A stretch of DNA of 64,000 nt from Cubamyces lactineus (taxonomy: Eukaryota; Basidiomycota; Agaricomycetes; Polyporales; Polyporaceae), in NCBI GenBank assembly GCA_022376465.1, contig JACDTU010000020.1:434001-498000 (forward strand). The letters are read 5' to 3'. Of the stretch, positions 37,786 through 47,098 are shown piece after piece. Below the pieces are notes generated by a model. That model ran no database searches. It was not told where the DNA came from and was given only the letters and a program-made list of their open reading frames with translations. Each line of letters begins with the position of its first letter. The stretch's first letter is position 1. The position numbers and the translations under genes are program-made.

Positions 37786-37795
37786 TTGATTCCGC
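37786..37795 (+). other. Predicted self-priming primer-binding site of element 1
   Basis: TTGATTCCGC starts 2 nt after the LTR end and is the exact reverse complement of LTR positions 37677-37686 (GCGGAATCAA). No TGG tRNA-type start is present at the LTR boundary. This matches the Tf1/sushi scheme, in which the 5' end of the transcript folds back to prime minus-strand synthesis. Confidence 0.65.
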
Positions 37796-37833
37796 CCCAA
37801 CGAGTCTTCGTTTGGTATCCCTTGTGCTTCGCC

Positions 37834-39108
37834 ATGGATCTTGATTTCCCTGGAGGACCTGCGGAGTGGGCTTCTAACAACCCCCCTAACTTGCCCACCG
37901 GCAATGCTCAGCAGCCCATCCCTCAACCTGGCGTACCTCCACCGGATGGGCCAAGTTCGCCTCAGCAGCCTACTCAGGCTCCGGAAACTACGCTCTCAGA
38001 GGCAGACATCATGCGTGAGTTAGTCAGATCTGTTGTGTTTCTCAGTCAAGATGCCGCGCAGACGCGCACTGTCCTCGGTCAGCAGTCTGAGCTCTTGCGA
38101 AGACTGCACGACCAATTCTTCCAGACCTCTCACGACTCGGCTGAGCTCACGCGCCGTGTTGCGGACAACGCTGCGAGTGCGTTCCAAAAGCTCTCGTCGG
38201 CGTCCCCTGCCACTAGTGATCAGGCTCAGGGGTCTGCGCGTCCGGCAACTGTGAAGGTCCGAGAACCTCACATGTTCTCGGGCAAGGCCGATGACGTCGA
38301 ACCATTCCTACGGGAGGTTCAGGCGTGTATCCAGCTCCAGCGTGGAGGGTTCTCTAACGACAAGGATAAGACCCTCTATTTCTCGCTCTACCTGAAGAGC
38401 GGTGCTGCGTTGTCATGGTATAACGCCGTGTGCCATAACCAACCTAAATTACTAACCAATTATGACGCCTTCGTGCGCGAGTTTGTCAAGCGTTTCCAGA
38501 CCACAGATCTAGCCGCCAAGTATCTCACCAAGATCGAGGCATTGCGTCAGACCGGCTCCGCTGCATCCTACGCAAATCAATTCCTCGAGTACTTGGCCTA
38601 CCTCGACTGGACCGAAGAAACCAAGCTTACGCAGTTCAACCGAGGCCTCAAGCCCGATCTCCTCCGTGCGTTGGCTCTCCGTGGCCAGCGCGAATCGACG
38701 CTCGAGCTCTGGATCCCGATCGTCATCTCTATAGATGACAATCTTTACGAGATCGAACAAGAGCTGAAGCGTCGTGGAGGCAACAAGTCCGGCCAGTCCT
38801 CAAAGTCGCCACATTCACAATCTTCAAGCCGGGCTCGCGACCACAACGACTCCACGCGCGACACACGCCAGATCAACCCCACCCCCGCCACGACCTCAAC
38901 GTCGACTTCGGCCATTTTGGGTGTCGTTCCCATGGATGTCGACGCTACCCGTCAGTCGCGTCCACGCGGACCGCTCTCTGAGGCCGAGAAGGAACGTCGC
39001 CGCAAGAATAACCTCTGTTTCTATTGCGGCGAGGGCAGCCACTCGTTCAAGAACTGCCCGAAGAAAAATCCTGCCGCTCCGGCGTCCCGCTCTGCGGGAA
39101 AAGCCTAG
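37834..39108 (+). CDS. gag: Gag of element 1
   Basis: 424 aa, first ATG after the LTR and a 50-nt leader. N-terminal Pro/Gln-rich region, a helical stretch (LRRLHDQFF), then the retrotransposon gag domain (about 150-300) with LYFSLYLKSGAALSWY and LLTNYDAFVREFVKRF. A single CCHC zinc knuckle lies at C395, C398, H403 and C408. Gag forms the particle and binds RNA. Its frame is also open upstream into the LTR, without an ATG in the predicted transcript. The stop at 39106-39108 lies 3 nt after a -1 slippery heptamer. Confidence 0.93.
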   Translation: MDLDFPGGPAEWASNNPPNLPTGNAQQPIPQPGVPPPDGPSSPQQPTQAPETTLSEADIMRELVRSVVFLSQDAAQTRTVLGQQSELLRRLHDQFFQTSHDSAELTRRVADNAASAFQKLSSASPATSDQAQGSARPATVKVREPHMFSGKADDVEPFLREVQACIQLQRGGFSNDKDKTLYFSLYLKSGAALSWYNAVCHNQPKLLTNYDAFVREFVKRFQTTDLAAKYLTKIEALRQTGSAASYANQFLEYLAYLDWTEETKLTQFNRGLKPDLLRALALRGQRESTLELWIPIVISIDDNLYEIEQELKRRGGNKSGQSSKSPHSQSSSRARDHNDSTRDTRQINPTPATTSTSTSAILGVVPMDVDATRQSRPRGPLSEAEKERRRKNNLCFYCGEGSHSFKNCPKKNPAAPASRSAGKA

Positions 39109-42100
39109 GCGGTTGCTCCGTCGCAGTCCAGGAGCACCCGTCATCGCGTGGGACTGCAGCCCAAGCGACCGGGTCGTCTCCTACGCCGTCGCATATACGC
39201 TTCGACGACGGCTCGTATGTTCCTCGTCCTCTTTTATCCGCTCCTGTTTTTCGTCTTTCCTCTCACGTTCATGCATCTCAGTCTTCCGCATCTCATTTCT
39301 TTATCTCTATTTCTCTCTCTTTTCCCAATCGAAAACCTATCCACACGTTCGCGCTCGTCGACTGCGGCGCGACCGGTTCATGTATTTCTCTGTCTTTTGC
39401 CAACCGTCACAGCCTTCCGCGTCGTCTCAAGGACGAGCCAATCACTATCCGTGCTGTTGACGATCGTCCAATCGCGGACGGTCTCGTTACACATGATGTC
39501 CTTGCTCAGCTAACCGTTCGCACTCATACAGAACACATTTCGCTTGCCATCGTCTCTGTCCCCTACCCAGTCATTCTTGGTCTGGACTGGCTCGAACACC
39601 ACAACCCATCTGTGGATTGGGTGCGGCGCGAGCTCGCGTTCTCGTGTTGCGGTGAGAATCTCATCGTCCATGCTCAGGAGGGAGATGAGCTCCCCTCCTT
39701 CAAGGTCGCTTCTGAAGCAGCACGGAAGTGTGCGGCGACCGCTCTGGGTCTTGGTACAAGTCCGAAGGACTCGTTGCCTGATCCAGCCCTCGATTCTTGT
39801 TGGCGCCCTGATCAAGCGCCTCTCCCCTCGCGTTCTTATCTATCAGAGGGTGTGCTTCCATGGCATGCGCCTCGTCTTGAGTCCCACATCGGCTTCGGTC
39901 GAGCCGGGGCGACCTCCTTGTGTACTCATAGTGTCCTTTTGCCCAGACTCTCCCCCACTATCGATGGCACTCGTCTCGGCTTCGGTCGAATAGAGTGTGC
40001 GCCACCCAAGCTACCCTCCGGTGAAGCTCAACCCGGCTGCGGTCGGACCGAGCCCGAGCCTGAATCCATCTCGACTCCAGCATCCCTCGACATCAAGTTC
40101 GTCAACTCAATGCGTTTCCACAAACTCGCGCGCAATGCGGAGACAGCTGTCTTACGGTATCATCCCGTTGGGTCACGAGGCTACATCATCGCCTCTGCTC
40201 AACTCGACGCCCCGCCGTCCCCTGCACCCGACGATCCACCACCTCCTCAGCCTCCTCCTGATCCTGACCCTCACATTCCCGAGAAGTACCGCAAGTATGC
40301 TAACGTTTTCTCCCCTGTCGAGGTTGAACAGCTCCCACCTCATCGCCCTGGCTTTGATGCCGCGATTGAGCTGGAAGACGGCGCATCACCGCCGTTTGGA
40401 CCGCTCTATCACCTCTCCGAACAAGAGCGTGCCCTCGTCCTTGACTACGTCGAGACGAACCTCCGCAAGGGGTTCATTCGACGATCCTCTTCGTCCGCTG
40501 GTGCCCCGATCCTCTTCGCACGCAAGAAAACAGGCGAACTTCGCCTGTGCGTCGACTATCGTGGGCTCAACGCCATCACGAAGAAAAATAGATATCCTCT
40601 CCCCCTTGTCAACGATCTCCTCGACCGCGTGCAGGGTTGTAAGGTCTTTACGACCCTTGACCTCAAGAACGCCTTCAATCTCATTCGCATTCGCGAAGGG
40701 GATGAATGGAAGACGGCGTTTCGCACGCATCTCGGTCTCTTTGAGTATCTTGTCATGCCTTTTGGTCTTACTAATGCCCCAGGAACATTTCAAGCTTATA
40801 TTCAAGACGCTTTACGCGACCTCCTCGACGTTGTTTGTGTTGTTTACATTGACGACATTCTAATCTTTTCTAGGACTCAGGCTGAGCACGACAAGCATGT
40901 GGCCATGGTCTTGGAACGTCTCCAGAAGGCTGGCCTCTTCGCTAACGCGAAGAAGTGCGCGTTCGACCAATCCGAGGTCGAATACGTTGGCTACCTCATC
41001 AATCGAGATGGTATCCGCATGGACCCCAAAAAGCTTAACACCGTGATCGACTGGCCGACGCCCAGCTCGGTCAAGGAAGTCCAATCTTTTCTCGGTTTCA
41101 CTAACTTTTATCGTCGCTTTATTCAGAACTACGCTCGCATGGCACTGCCGTTGAATCGGCTCACCACGAAGGCTGTCAAGGGTGCGCCGTTCGTGTGGAC
41201 ACCTGAGGCAAATTCCGCCTTCGAAGCGCTACGCGATGCGGTGCTTACGGCTCCGGTCCTTCGTCACTTTGACTCCTCTCGTCCGTCTACCCTTTCTACT
41301 GATGCTTCAGACTTCGCCATTGCAGGTGTTCTCCATCAACCGGACGACGACGGCCTCCTCCACCCCGTCGCTTTCTTCTCTAGGAAGCTGACTCCGGCGG
41401 AGATCAACTACGAGGTCTATGACAAGGAGCTACTCGCAATTGTCGAGTCGTTCCGGTCGTTCCGCGCCTGGCTCATCAGCACGGACGATCCTGTCGCTGT
41501 CGTCTCCGACCACAAAAATCTTGAGTATTTCATGTCTTCTCGCACTCTTAATCGCCGCCAAGCACGGTGGTCGATGTTTCTTTCTGAATTCAATTTTCGT
41601 CTTGATTACGCTCCAGGTATCAAAAACCCCGCGGACGCACCATCAAGACGCGCTGACTTCGCGCCTCGAGAGGGGGATGCTGTCCTCAGCGAGAACCGAA
41701 AAGCGCTGTTGACGCCGGTTCACACTGAGCGACTTTTTGACCCAGCTCGGCGCAACGTTCAGTCAGCTGCGTCTTTCCGATTGGCTGCGCTCACGACCAT
41801 TTCAATCGACCGGTCGGACTTCCAACAGCGACTTAAGGCCGCTGTCCGTTCGGACGTGGAGTGGCGCGAGGCCGTACGACGAAGCGACCCGGACTTTACA
41901 GTCCAGGGATCGCTCGTCTATCACCGCGGTTTACTCTATGTTCCCCGTCCGTTGCGCGCTGACATCTTGTTTTCTCGCCACGATTCCGTTTCCTCAGGTC
42001 ACCCCGGGCGCGAACGCACGAAGGAGCTAGTCACTCGTGACTTCTCCTGGCCAGGTATCTCGACCTACGTACGTCAGTACGTTGAGTCCTGCAACACGTG

Positions 42101-43631
42101 CGGACGCATCAAGGCACCCCGACACAAGCCCTTCGGTCTTCTTCAACCCCTCGAGATCCCTCACCGTCCATGGCAGGACATTACCATGGACCATATAGTG
42201 AAACTCCCCCTTTCTCATGGCTACGACTCGATTTGGGTCGTGTGCGACCGTCTTACCCGTTATGCTCATTTTATTCCTTGTTCCGAGTCAACGGACGCTC
42301 CCGCGTTCGCTTGGCTCTTTCTTGACCGTGTTTTCCGTTACCACGGTATGCCTGAGAGCATCGTCTCAGATCGTGGTCCCTTGTTTGTTTCGCAATTTTG
42401 GAATGCACTGACCAAGCTTCTTCACACCAAGCTCAAGTTTTCGACGGCTTACCATCCACAGACCGACGGTCTCACCGAGCGGACGAACCAGTCACTCGAG
42501 ACGTACCTCCGAGCGTACGTTTCGAGTCAGCAAGACGACTGGGTCGACTACCTCCCGCTCGCCGAGTTCGCGTTCAACAACCATGTGAACGCGTCCACCA
42601 AGCACACCCCCTTCTTCGCGAACCTCGGGTACCACCCGACATTCGATCCCCTTATCACTCCCCCTTCCGTCACCGTTCCAGCTGCCGGCGACCTCGCTCA
42701 GCGTCTCACTCGTATCCATAACGAGTGCCGCTTGCAGCTACTCGCTTCCCAAGACCGACAATCTCGTTACTACAACGAGCGAGTCAAGGACGCGCCCAAG
42801 TTCAAAGAAGGCGACCTCGTTTGGCTACTCCGTCGCCACATCCGTACTACTCGGCCATCCGACAAGCTCGACCATCGCCGTCTCGGGCCCTTCCCCATTG
42901 AAACCAAGCTTTCCGACCTCGTCTACCGCCTTCGTCTCCCTGCTTACTTTTCCCGTCTCCACCCCGTCTTCCATGTCTCCCTCCTTGAGCCCTATACTCC
43001 TCATCCCGACCTTCATCCTGTGTCCAATCCTGTTCCTGTCAACATCTCTGATGACCTACCCCCTGCCGAACCCCATTCCATCCTCGACTGCCGTCGTACT
43101 GGTCGCCGATTCGAATATCTAGTCCACTGGAGAGGTTTCCCTCCCGAGGAAGACTCCTGGACGCCCATCACCGACCTTCCATCAACGCCCGCTGTCAACG
43201 AGCTTCTTGAGCGTTGGCATCGTCGTCACCCTCGCGCTCCTCGTCCCCCGCGTTCGCTTTTATGGCATACACCTTCTATTCATACTACTAACTCTACTGT
43301 ACATTCCGAGCCTATCCCGTCGCAGGTCCCCGCCGCTGCCGCTGCTCCGCCGTCCTCCTCCCAGGCTGCCGAAGAAGACTGTCCCGCGCCCTCCTCCGCT
43401 CCTGCCGAAGAAGACTCCCCGCCATCGCCGCGCTCTCCTGCTTCCGTCGTCGCTCCGTCCCGCCTCGTCATCCGTCTCCCGCCGTCACGCCAGCCCGTCG
43501 CGCCCCGCTCCCGCCGCACGCCTTCGCCTGTACCTCAGCGCGAGAACCTTCGCGCTGAGTACACGCCGCCGACCCAGACCACGACTCGTTCCGGGCGTGT
43601 GTCACGGCCGGCCGCGAGATACGATCCGTGA
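39024..43631 (+). CDS. pol: Pol of element 1 (PR-RT-RH-IN-chromodomain)
   Basis: Open frame in the -1 register relative to gag, 1535 codons, overlapping gag by 85 nt; probably made as a Gag-Pol fusion by slippage at 39096-39102, so its own residues begin about 39102. Protease has LVDCGATGS (Asp near codon 113; DCG rather than DSG/DTG). Reverse transcriptase has the YIDD box near codon 608; RNase H has STDAS. Integrase shows an HHCC finger (HPGRERTKEL...CNTCGRIK) and the D,D,E core (MDHIVKLP, VSDRGPLF, YHPQTDGLTERTN). A C-terminal chromodomain (VHWRGFPPEEDSWTP) lies near 1355-1400, then a Pro/Ser tail. No internal stop. Confidence 0.95.
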   Translation: MRRGQPLVQELPEEKSCRSGVPLCGKSLGGCSVAVQEHPSSRGTAAQATGSSPTPSHIRFDDGSYVPRPLLSAPVFRLSSHVHASQSSASHFFISISLSFPNRKPIHTFALVDCGATGSCISLSFANRHSLPRRLKDEPITIRAVDDRPIADGLVTHDVLAQLTVRTHTEHISLAIVSVPYPVILGLDWLEHHNPSVDWVRRELAFSCCGENLIVHAQEGDELPSFKVASEAARKCAATALGLGTSPKDSLPDPALDSCWRPDQAPLPSRSYLSEGVLPWHAPRLESHIGFGRAGATSLCTHSVLLPRLSPTIDGTRLGFGRIECAPPKLPSGEAQPGCGRTEPEPESISTPASLDIKFVNSMRFHKLARNAETAVLRYHPVGSRGYIIASAQLDAPPSPAPDDPPPPQPPPDPDPHIPEKYRKYANVFSPVEVEQLPPHRPGFDAAIELEDGASPPFGPLYHLSEQERALVLDYVETNLRKGFIRRSSSSAGAPILFARKKTGELRLCVDYRGLNAITKKNRYPLPLVNDLLDRVQGCKVFTTLDLKNAFNLIRIREGDEWKTAFRTHLGLFEYLVMPFGLTNAPGTFQAYIQDALRDLLDVVCVVYIDDILIFSRTQAEHDKHVAMVLERLQKAGLFANAKKCAFDQSEVEYVGYLINRDGIRMDPKKLNTVIDWPTPSSVKEVQSFLGFTNFYRRFIQNYARMALPLNRLTTKAVKGAPFVWTPEANSAFEALRDAVLTAPVLRHFDSSRPSTLSTDASDFAIAGVLHQPDDDGLLHPVAFFSRKLTPAEINYEVYDKELLAIVESFRSFRAWLISTDDPVAVVSDHKNLEYFMSSRTLNRRQARWSMFLSEFNFRLDYAPGIKNPADAPSRRADFAPREGDAVLSENRKALLTPVHTERLFDPARRNVQSAASFRLAALTTISIDRSDFQQRLKAAVRSDVEWREAVRRSDPDFTVQGSLVYHRGLLYVPRPLRADILFSRHDSVSSGHPGRERTKELVTRDFSWPGISTYVRQYVESCNTCGRIKAPRHKPFGLLQPLEIPHRPWQDITMDHIVKLPLSHGYDSIWVVCDRLTRYAHFIPCSESTDAPAFAWLFLDRVFRYHGMPESIVSDRGPLFVSQFWNALTKLLHTKLKFSTAYHPQTDGLTERTNQSLETYLRAYVSSQQDDWVDYLPLAEFAFNNHVNASTKHTPFFANLGYHPTFDPLITPPSVTVPAAGDLAQRLTRIHNECRLQLLASQDRQSRYYNERVKDAPKFKEGDLVWLLRRHIRTTRPSDKLDHRRLGPFPIETKLSDLVYRLRLPAYFSRLHPVFHVSLLEPYTPHPDLHPVSNPVPVNISDDLPPAEPHSILDCRRTGRRFEYLVHWRGFPPEEDSWTPITDLPSTPAVNELLERWHRRHPRAPRPPRSLLWHTPSIHTTNSTVHSEPIPSQVPAAAAAPPSSSQAAEEDCPAPSSAPAEEDSPPSPRSPASVVAPSRLVIRLPPSRQPVAPRSRRTPSPVPQRENLRAEYTPPTQTTTRSGRVSRPAARYDP
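39096..39102 (+). other. Predicted -1 ribosomal frameshift site, gag/pol of element 1
   Basis: GGGAAAA reads G GGA AAA in the gag frame, the X XXY YYZ slippery pattern, just before codon GCC and the gag TAG stop. A -1 shift continues directly into the pol frame. It is the only good heptamer I see in the 85-nt overlap. Confidence 0.65.
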
Positions 43632-43679
43632 GAGCCACCCGGCTGGAATCGCGCGGTCGTACCTCTCGCGCTCTCCCTT

Positions 43680-43692
43680 GAGGAGGAGATAG
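43680..43692 (+). other. Polypurine tract of element 1
   Basis: GAGGAGGAGATAG directly abuts the 3' LTR, the expected plus-strand primer. Confidence 0.75.
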
Positions 43693-43986
43693 TGTTACGG
43701 CGTGTAGGCGCCTAACACGAGTCTCATGGCCACTCGTCTTGTACGGACCTGTTCTCGTGCCTCCAGTATTTAGGAGTCTCTTGCGTGGCTCATTGTCCAG
43801 ACCGTTCGAGTATGACGTCTTGTTCCTCTTGGCTAGCTCCGAGTGTACATAGGTCGAGTTCGTGCCATTCTGTAACCTCGCGGAATCAACGCCCGTGCTG
43901 GCGCCTCTTGCCTCTCACTCTCACGCTCGCTTCGCTTCGTCTCGGACTCTCGTGCCGCCTCAACATTCTTGCTTTGCGCCATTACA
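43693..43986 (+). repeat. 3' LTR of element 1
   Basis: 294 bp, one substitution relative to the 5' LTR (A43867). Followed by the target duplication CCTTC at 43987-43991. Confidence 0.97.
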
Positions 43987-43991
43987 CCTTC
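43987..43991. repeat. Target-site duplication, element 1 right copy
   Basis: CCTTC, identical to 37485-37489. Confidence 0.9.
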
Positions 43992-44663
43992 GTTGCGGAT
44001 GCTTCAGAGACGTCTTACGCACCCCACATGATACCGAACATTATATGACAGCTACATCAACCTCTGAGTGAGTCAACCATACAGGACAGTTCACATTACT
44101 AATTCCAGCCGCGTTCAGTTGCAGATCCGCGACGGAAACTCTACAGGCTTGCAACATAAACGGAGAATTTGCATCGAAATGCAATCACCCGTCTTCCATG
44201 CATTCATTCGATACACATAAAGCGACCGTGTATCAAGCAGACAGCCCTGACCGTGTACACCCCAGTCGTCGATGTCGTAAGGGCTAATCGCTTCACCATT
44301 TCATCTGCCCGCGCTGCTGCCTTCTGTGACCAGTTCAGAAGCTATATTTTTGTATCAGGTGATAAATGTCGAAGAATTACAGGTCAGATGTCCTCATAAC
44401 GTCAGTAGAAGAGCAATATTGTCATCAATGATGCAGGAAGCGGTCATACTCGTGACTCAAGATACGTACATGGAGAACGCTGCAATTACGGTATGTCTCA
44501 TGCCTTTTATGAGATGCCGATCATGAGAGTGCCTATACAAGGGCTAACACATATTCCATGTAACTTTGCACAGATAATTGTAGAACAAACTGCAGTACAT
44601 AAGAAGTCGGTCCCAAGTCGAACCTACTCCATCAGTTGAATCTGACTGACAGCTCCTCCTACC
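43992..44663. other. Region between element 1 and a plus-strand orphan gene
   Basis: Less GC-rich than the left arm. Only short open frames (44169-44399, 44326-44526); no gene supported. Confidence 0.4.
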
Positions 44664-45956
44664 ATGGCGAACATTGTCGATCCTTGGCCAGTATGTACAA
44701 TCTACTGTCCATGAGTGGAGAGACTATGGTTACTAATGATCAGGTGGTATGATATAGATTGACACTCATGTGTTTTTCCTATCTGGTGGAAAAACATACA
44801 TTGGCAGGGTCGTGGGAACAGAGACGATCGAGGTATGATACAACACACATGTTATCACTCTGAGATCCTCATAACATATAGGGCCTCATCTTTGTGATCA
44901 TCAAGCTGGACAAGGGTGGTACCCTAGTCAAATTCCCGTATGTGATATATTGATCCATAGACATCCAGAGGCCGCAAGTCATGTGTAATGATTTTTCTGG
45001 CAGTGGAAGCTCAATCAATGAGGTCACTGTTCCGCCGGAGCACACCGCCAACAACGGGTCAAACGTCAGCCCTGGAGATACACCGTAGATCCTTCTGTGG
45101 GACACAGGGCCAGGTTCTGATACATCCTCCCTCAATCGCATCAATTTTGTCATCCGCGTTGCCTAACATCGTGTAGTCTTGATATCGCGTAACAATAAAT
45201 AGAATCGGCTACAAGAAAGCCACATGTGTTTGATAATGGCCTAGACGTCCAACATGGATGCCATATAACTGACATGTCATACATGCTCAGACATCATCGT
45301 GACGATGTACGACCTTCCTGCTCCTCCTGCCCCTCACCTGTCCGACCTGGAGCCACATTTCTTAGCTCATGAGCATCAGCAGCAAATGCCAGAACTCTTT
45401 GGGCCATTCCCCCTCCCTGTTCGCTCAACATATCCTTTTGCTAGTCTCTTTAATGCGTACGGAGGTATCATGCGAATTGTACCGCCATCGACCTTAGGCC
45501 CGCTCGAGCAACCTCATATCTACCCTCGGGCTACTCAGCGATCCGAACATCCAATTGCCATCTTCATATACTTCCCCACAAGCATGCCAACTCAGCATAC
45601 GCCGTGGATCCTCGACCCCGTTCACACAAGTCATAGCTCAAACGAACCGGTATCCATCGGGGCAGCTGTGATTGTTCCGCTACTAGGCAAGGGTATCGTC
45701 GTTGATATCATCGACATCACACGCACGACAGCAGTACTGGTTGTACAACCAGTACGGTGCCCGCAACAACAGGTCTACATCCGTGCACCCATGACGAACA
45801 TCGCCCTCCCTAAGCTGACTGTCAACGAACATTTGTTGCCACCTGAGCGAACGGATAAGACATGGACGCACAAGCTGAGACGAGCCATCAGTGCACAGTT
45901 GTACGTGCCTTCTTCTCCTAGACGTTGCTAATGGTACTCACAGGGGTTCCGTGTAG
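44664..45956 (+). CDS. Uncharacterised gene, model partly resolved
   Basis: Exons 44664-44690, 44758-44832, 44882-44937 and 45004-45084 join in consistent phase. They read as coding sequence (MANIVDPWP, IDTHVFFLSGGKTYIGRVVG, GLIFVIIKLDKGGTLVKFP). A long exon follows from about 45290 to 45900 (HLSDLEPHFLAHEH, TYPFASLFNAYGG, SIGAAVIVPLLGKGIVVDII). A 43-nt intron then leads to a stop at 45954-45956. I could not find a phase-correct junction between 45084 and about 45290, so either an exon was missed or the gene is damaged. No family recognised. Confidence 0.45.
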
Positions 45957-46325
45957 CGAGAAGAGGTCAAACGTCCACGATCTGGATCGCCAGTAGACGC
46001 GTTATCGTCGCTGTCATGCGCACCGAGTACTCGACGGACGGTGAGTCTTGCGTAGTACATTCATCACAATGATTATATTCTCTAACTTGCTGGCAGCAAG
46101 GACACATGCCGAACATTGTACAAGGTACAAACGCGAGAGCCTGAAGGGGACATGAGTAGCAACAGAACGGGAGAGAAAACTATTGATCTGGGTGTTTGTG
46201 GTTTTGACGTAACCTCACATACATTCATCTATACGAGTTCATGCTTATTCACTGGTTATACGCTATGACTTGTGACACAGCACGTCAGTAATTGATGTGA
46301 TATGGCAACAGAGATGAACAAGACC
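45957..46325. other. Convergent intergenic region
   Basis: 369 nt between the plus-strand orphan gene and the 3' end of the interrupted host gene. Nothing recognisable. Confidence 0.4.
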
Positions 46326-46627
46326 TTATAGACCTGGGCCAGTAGCCCGGGCACGACTACGTGTCATCCGGCTGGTCGGATCTGTGCTCTCGGCGCGGGT
46401 TCCCGGATTGGTCGTAACTTCAGTTGCCTGACGCTTCTTGCCTTTCTTGAAAGGCGAAGTAACATAGTCATCGCCGCTAGAGATGATCGGCGACGGGACC
46501 TCGCGGGCTGTGAATCCAGCATCAGGACAATGTGAGCACAACAGAGACATGATCGGGACATACCTGAAGGATCATCATTGTCCATGATGATGTCCACAGG
46601 CTGCGTGGCGGGCTGTACATCCGACAT

Positions 46628-46632
46628 CGCGC
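46628..46632. repeat. Target-site duplication, element 2 left copy
   Basis: CGCGC next to the LTR, matching 54290-54294. Confidence 0.88.
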
Positions 46633-47049
46633 TGTTACGACGAGCCTAGATCGGTCACAGCGAGCGACGTCCTAGGGATCGGACCAGAGGTCTCCAGTAG
46701 TTCGAGTCGAGTAGAGGTTCAGAGGAATAGGCAATGGATAACCAGGTCGAGCTGAGGATCCCGAGTGGATCCTCTGGTCTTAAATACAGGAAGAGAGACA
46801 TGGACACGTCAGCGCCACGTAGGCGCCACGTACCGTGAGAGTCCAGTATAACTACGTAGAGTCAGGGCTGGGAGTACAGATGATGTGGCGATGACGTGGC
46901 GGAAGGTGATAGGGTAGTAATACAACAGCCGTGTGAACCGGTGGGAAAGGGTGACGTGGCATGGGAAAGGATGACGTGGCATAACGGAGGCACGAGGGAG
47001 AGAGAGGAAAAGGAAACTGGGTGACCGTGACACAGTGAGCGTCGTAACA
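46633..47049 (-). repeat. 3' LTR of element 2 (left copy)
   Basis: 417 bp, same sequence as 53873-54289 on visual comparison. It contains several GTGACGTGGC / GATGACGTGGC repeats (about 46887-46980). Confidence 0.97.
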
Positions 47050-47060
47050 TTACCCCCTTC
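47050..47060 (-). other. Polypurine tract of element 2
   Basis: Minus-strand GAAGGGGGTAA abuts the 3' LTR, the expected plus-strand primer. Confidence 0.75.
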
Positions 47061-47098
47061 GTATGTTTCTACGCTGTTCCATCAGCGGAATATCCAGC

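Larger units (their letters stand above)
37490..43986 (+). mobile_element. Full-length Ty3/Gypsy chromovirus (element 1)
   Basis: 6497-bp LTR retrotransposon: 294-bp LTRs (TG...CA), 5-bp target duplication, a primer site 2 nt inside the 5' LTR, gag 37834-39108, pol in the -1 frame to 43631, and a purine-rich tract before the 3' LTR. Domain order protease, reverse transcriptase, RNase H, integrase, chromodomain places it in the Ty3/Gypsy chromoviruses. Reading frames are uninterrupted and the LTRs differ at one site (G37664 versus A43867). It is therefore young and may be competent. The chromodomain should steer integration to methylated-histone chromatin. Confidence 0.97.

Noticed and set aside
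37784..37800. Classic tRNA primer-binding site in element 1
   Set aside because: No TGG at the LTR boundary, and the 10-nt match to the LTR itself explains the site better. A tRNA match could not be searched.
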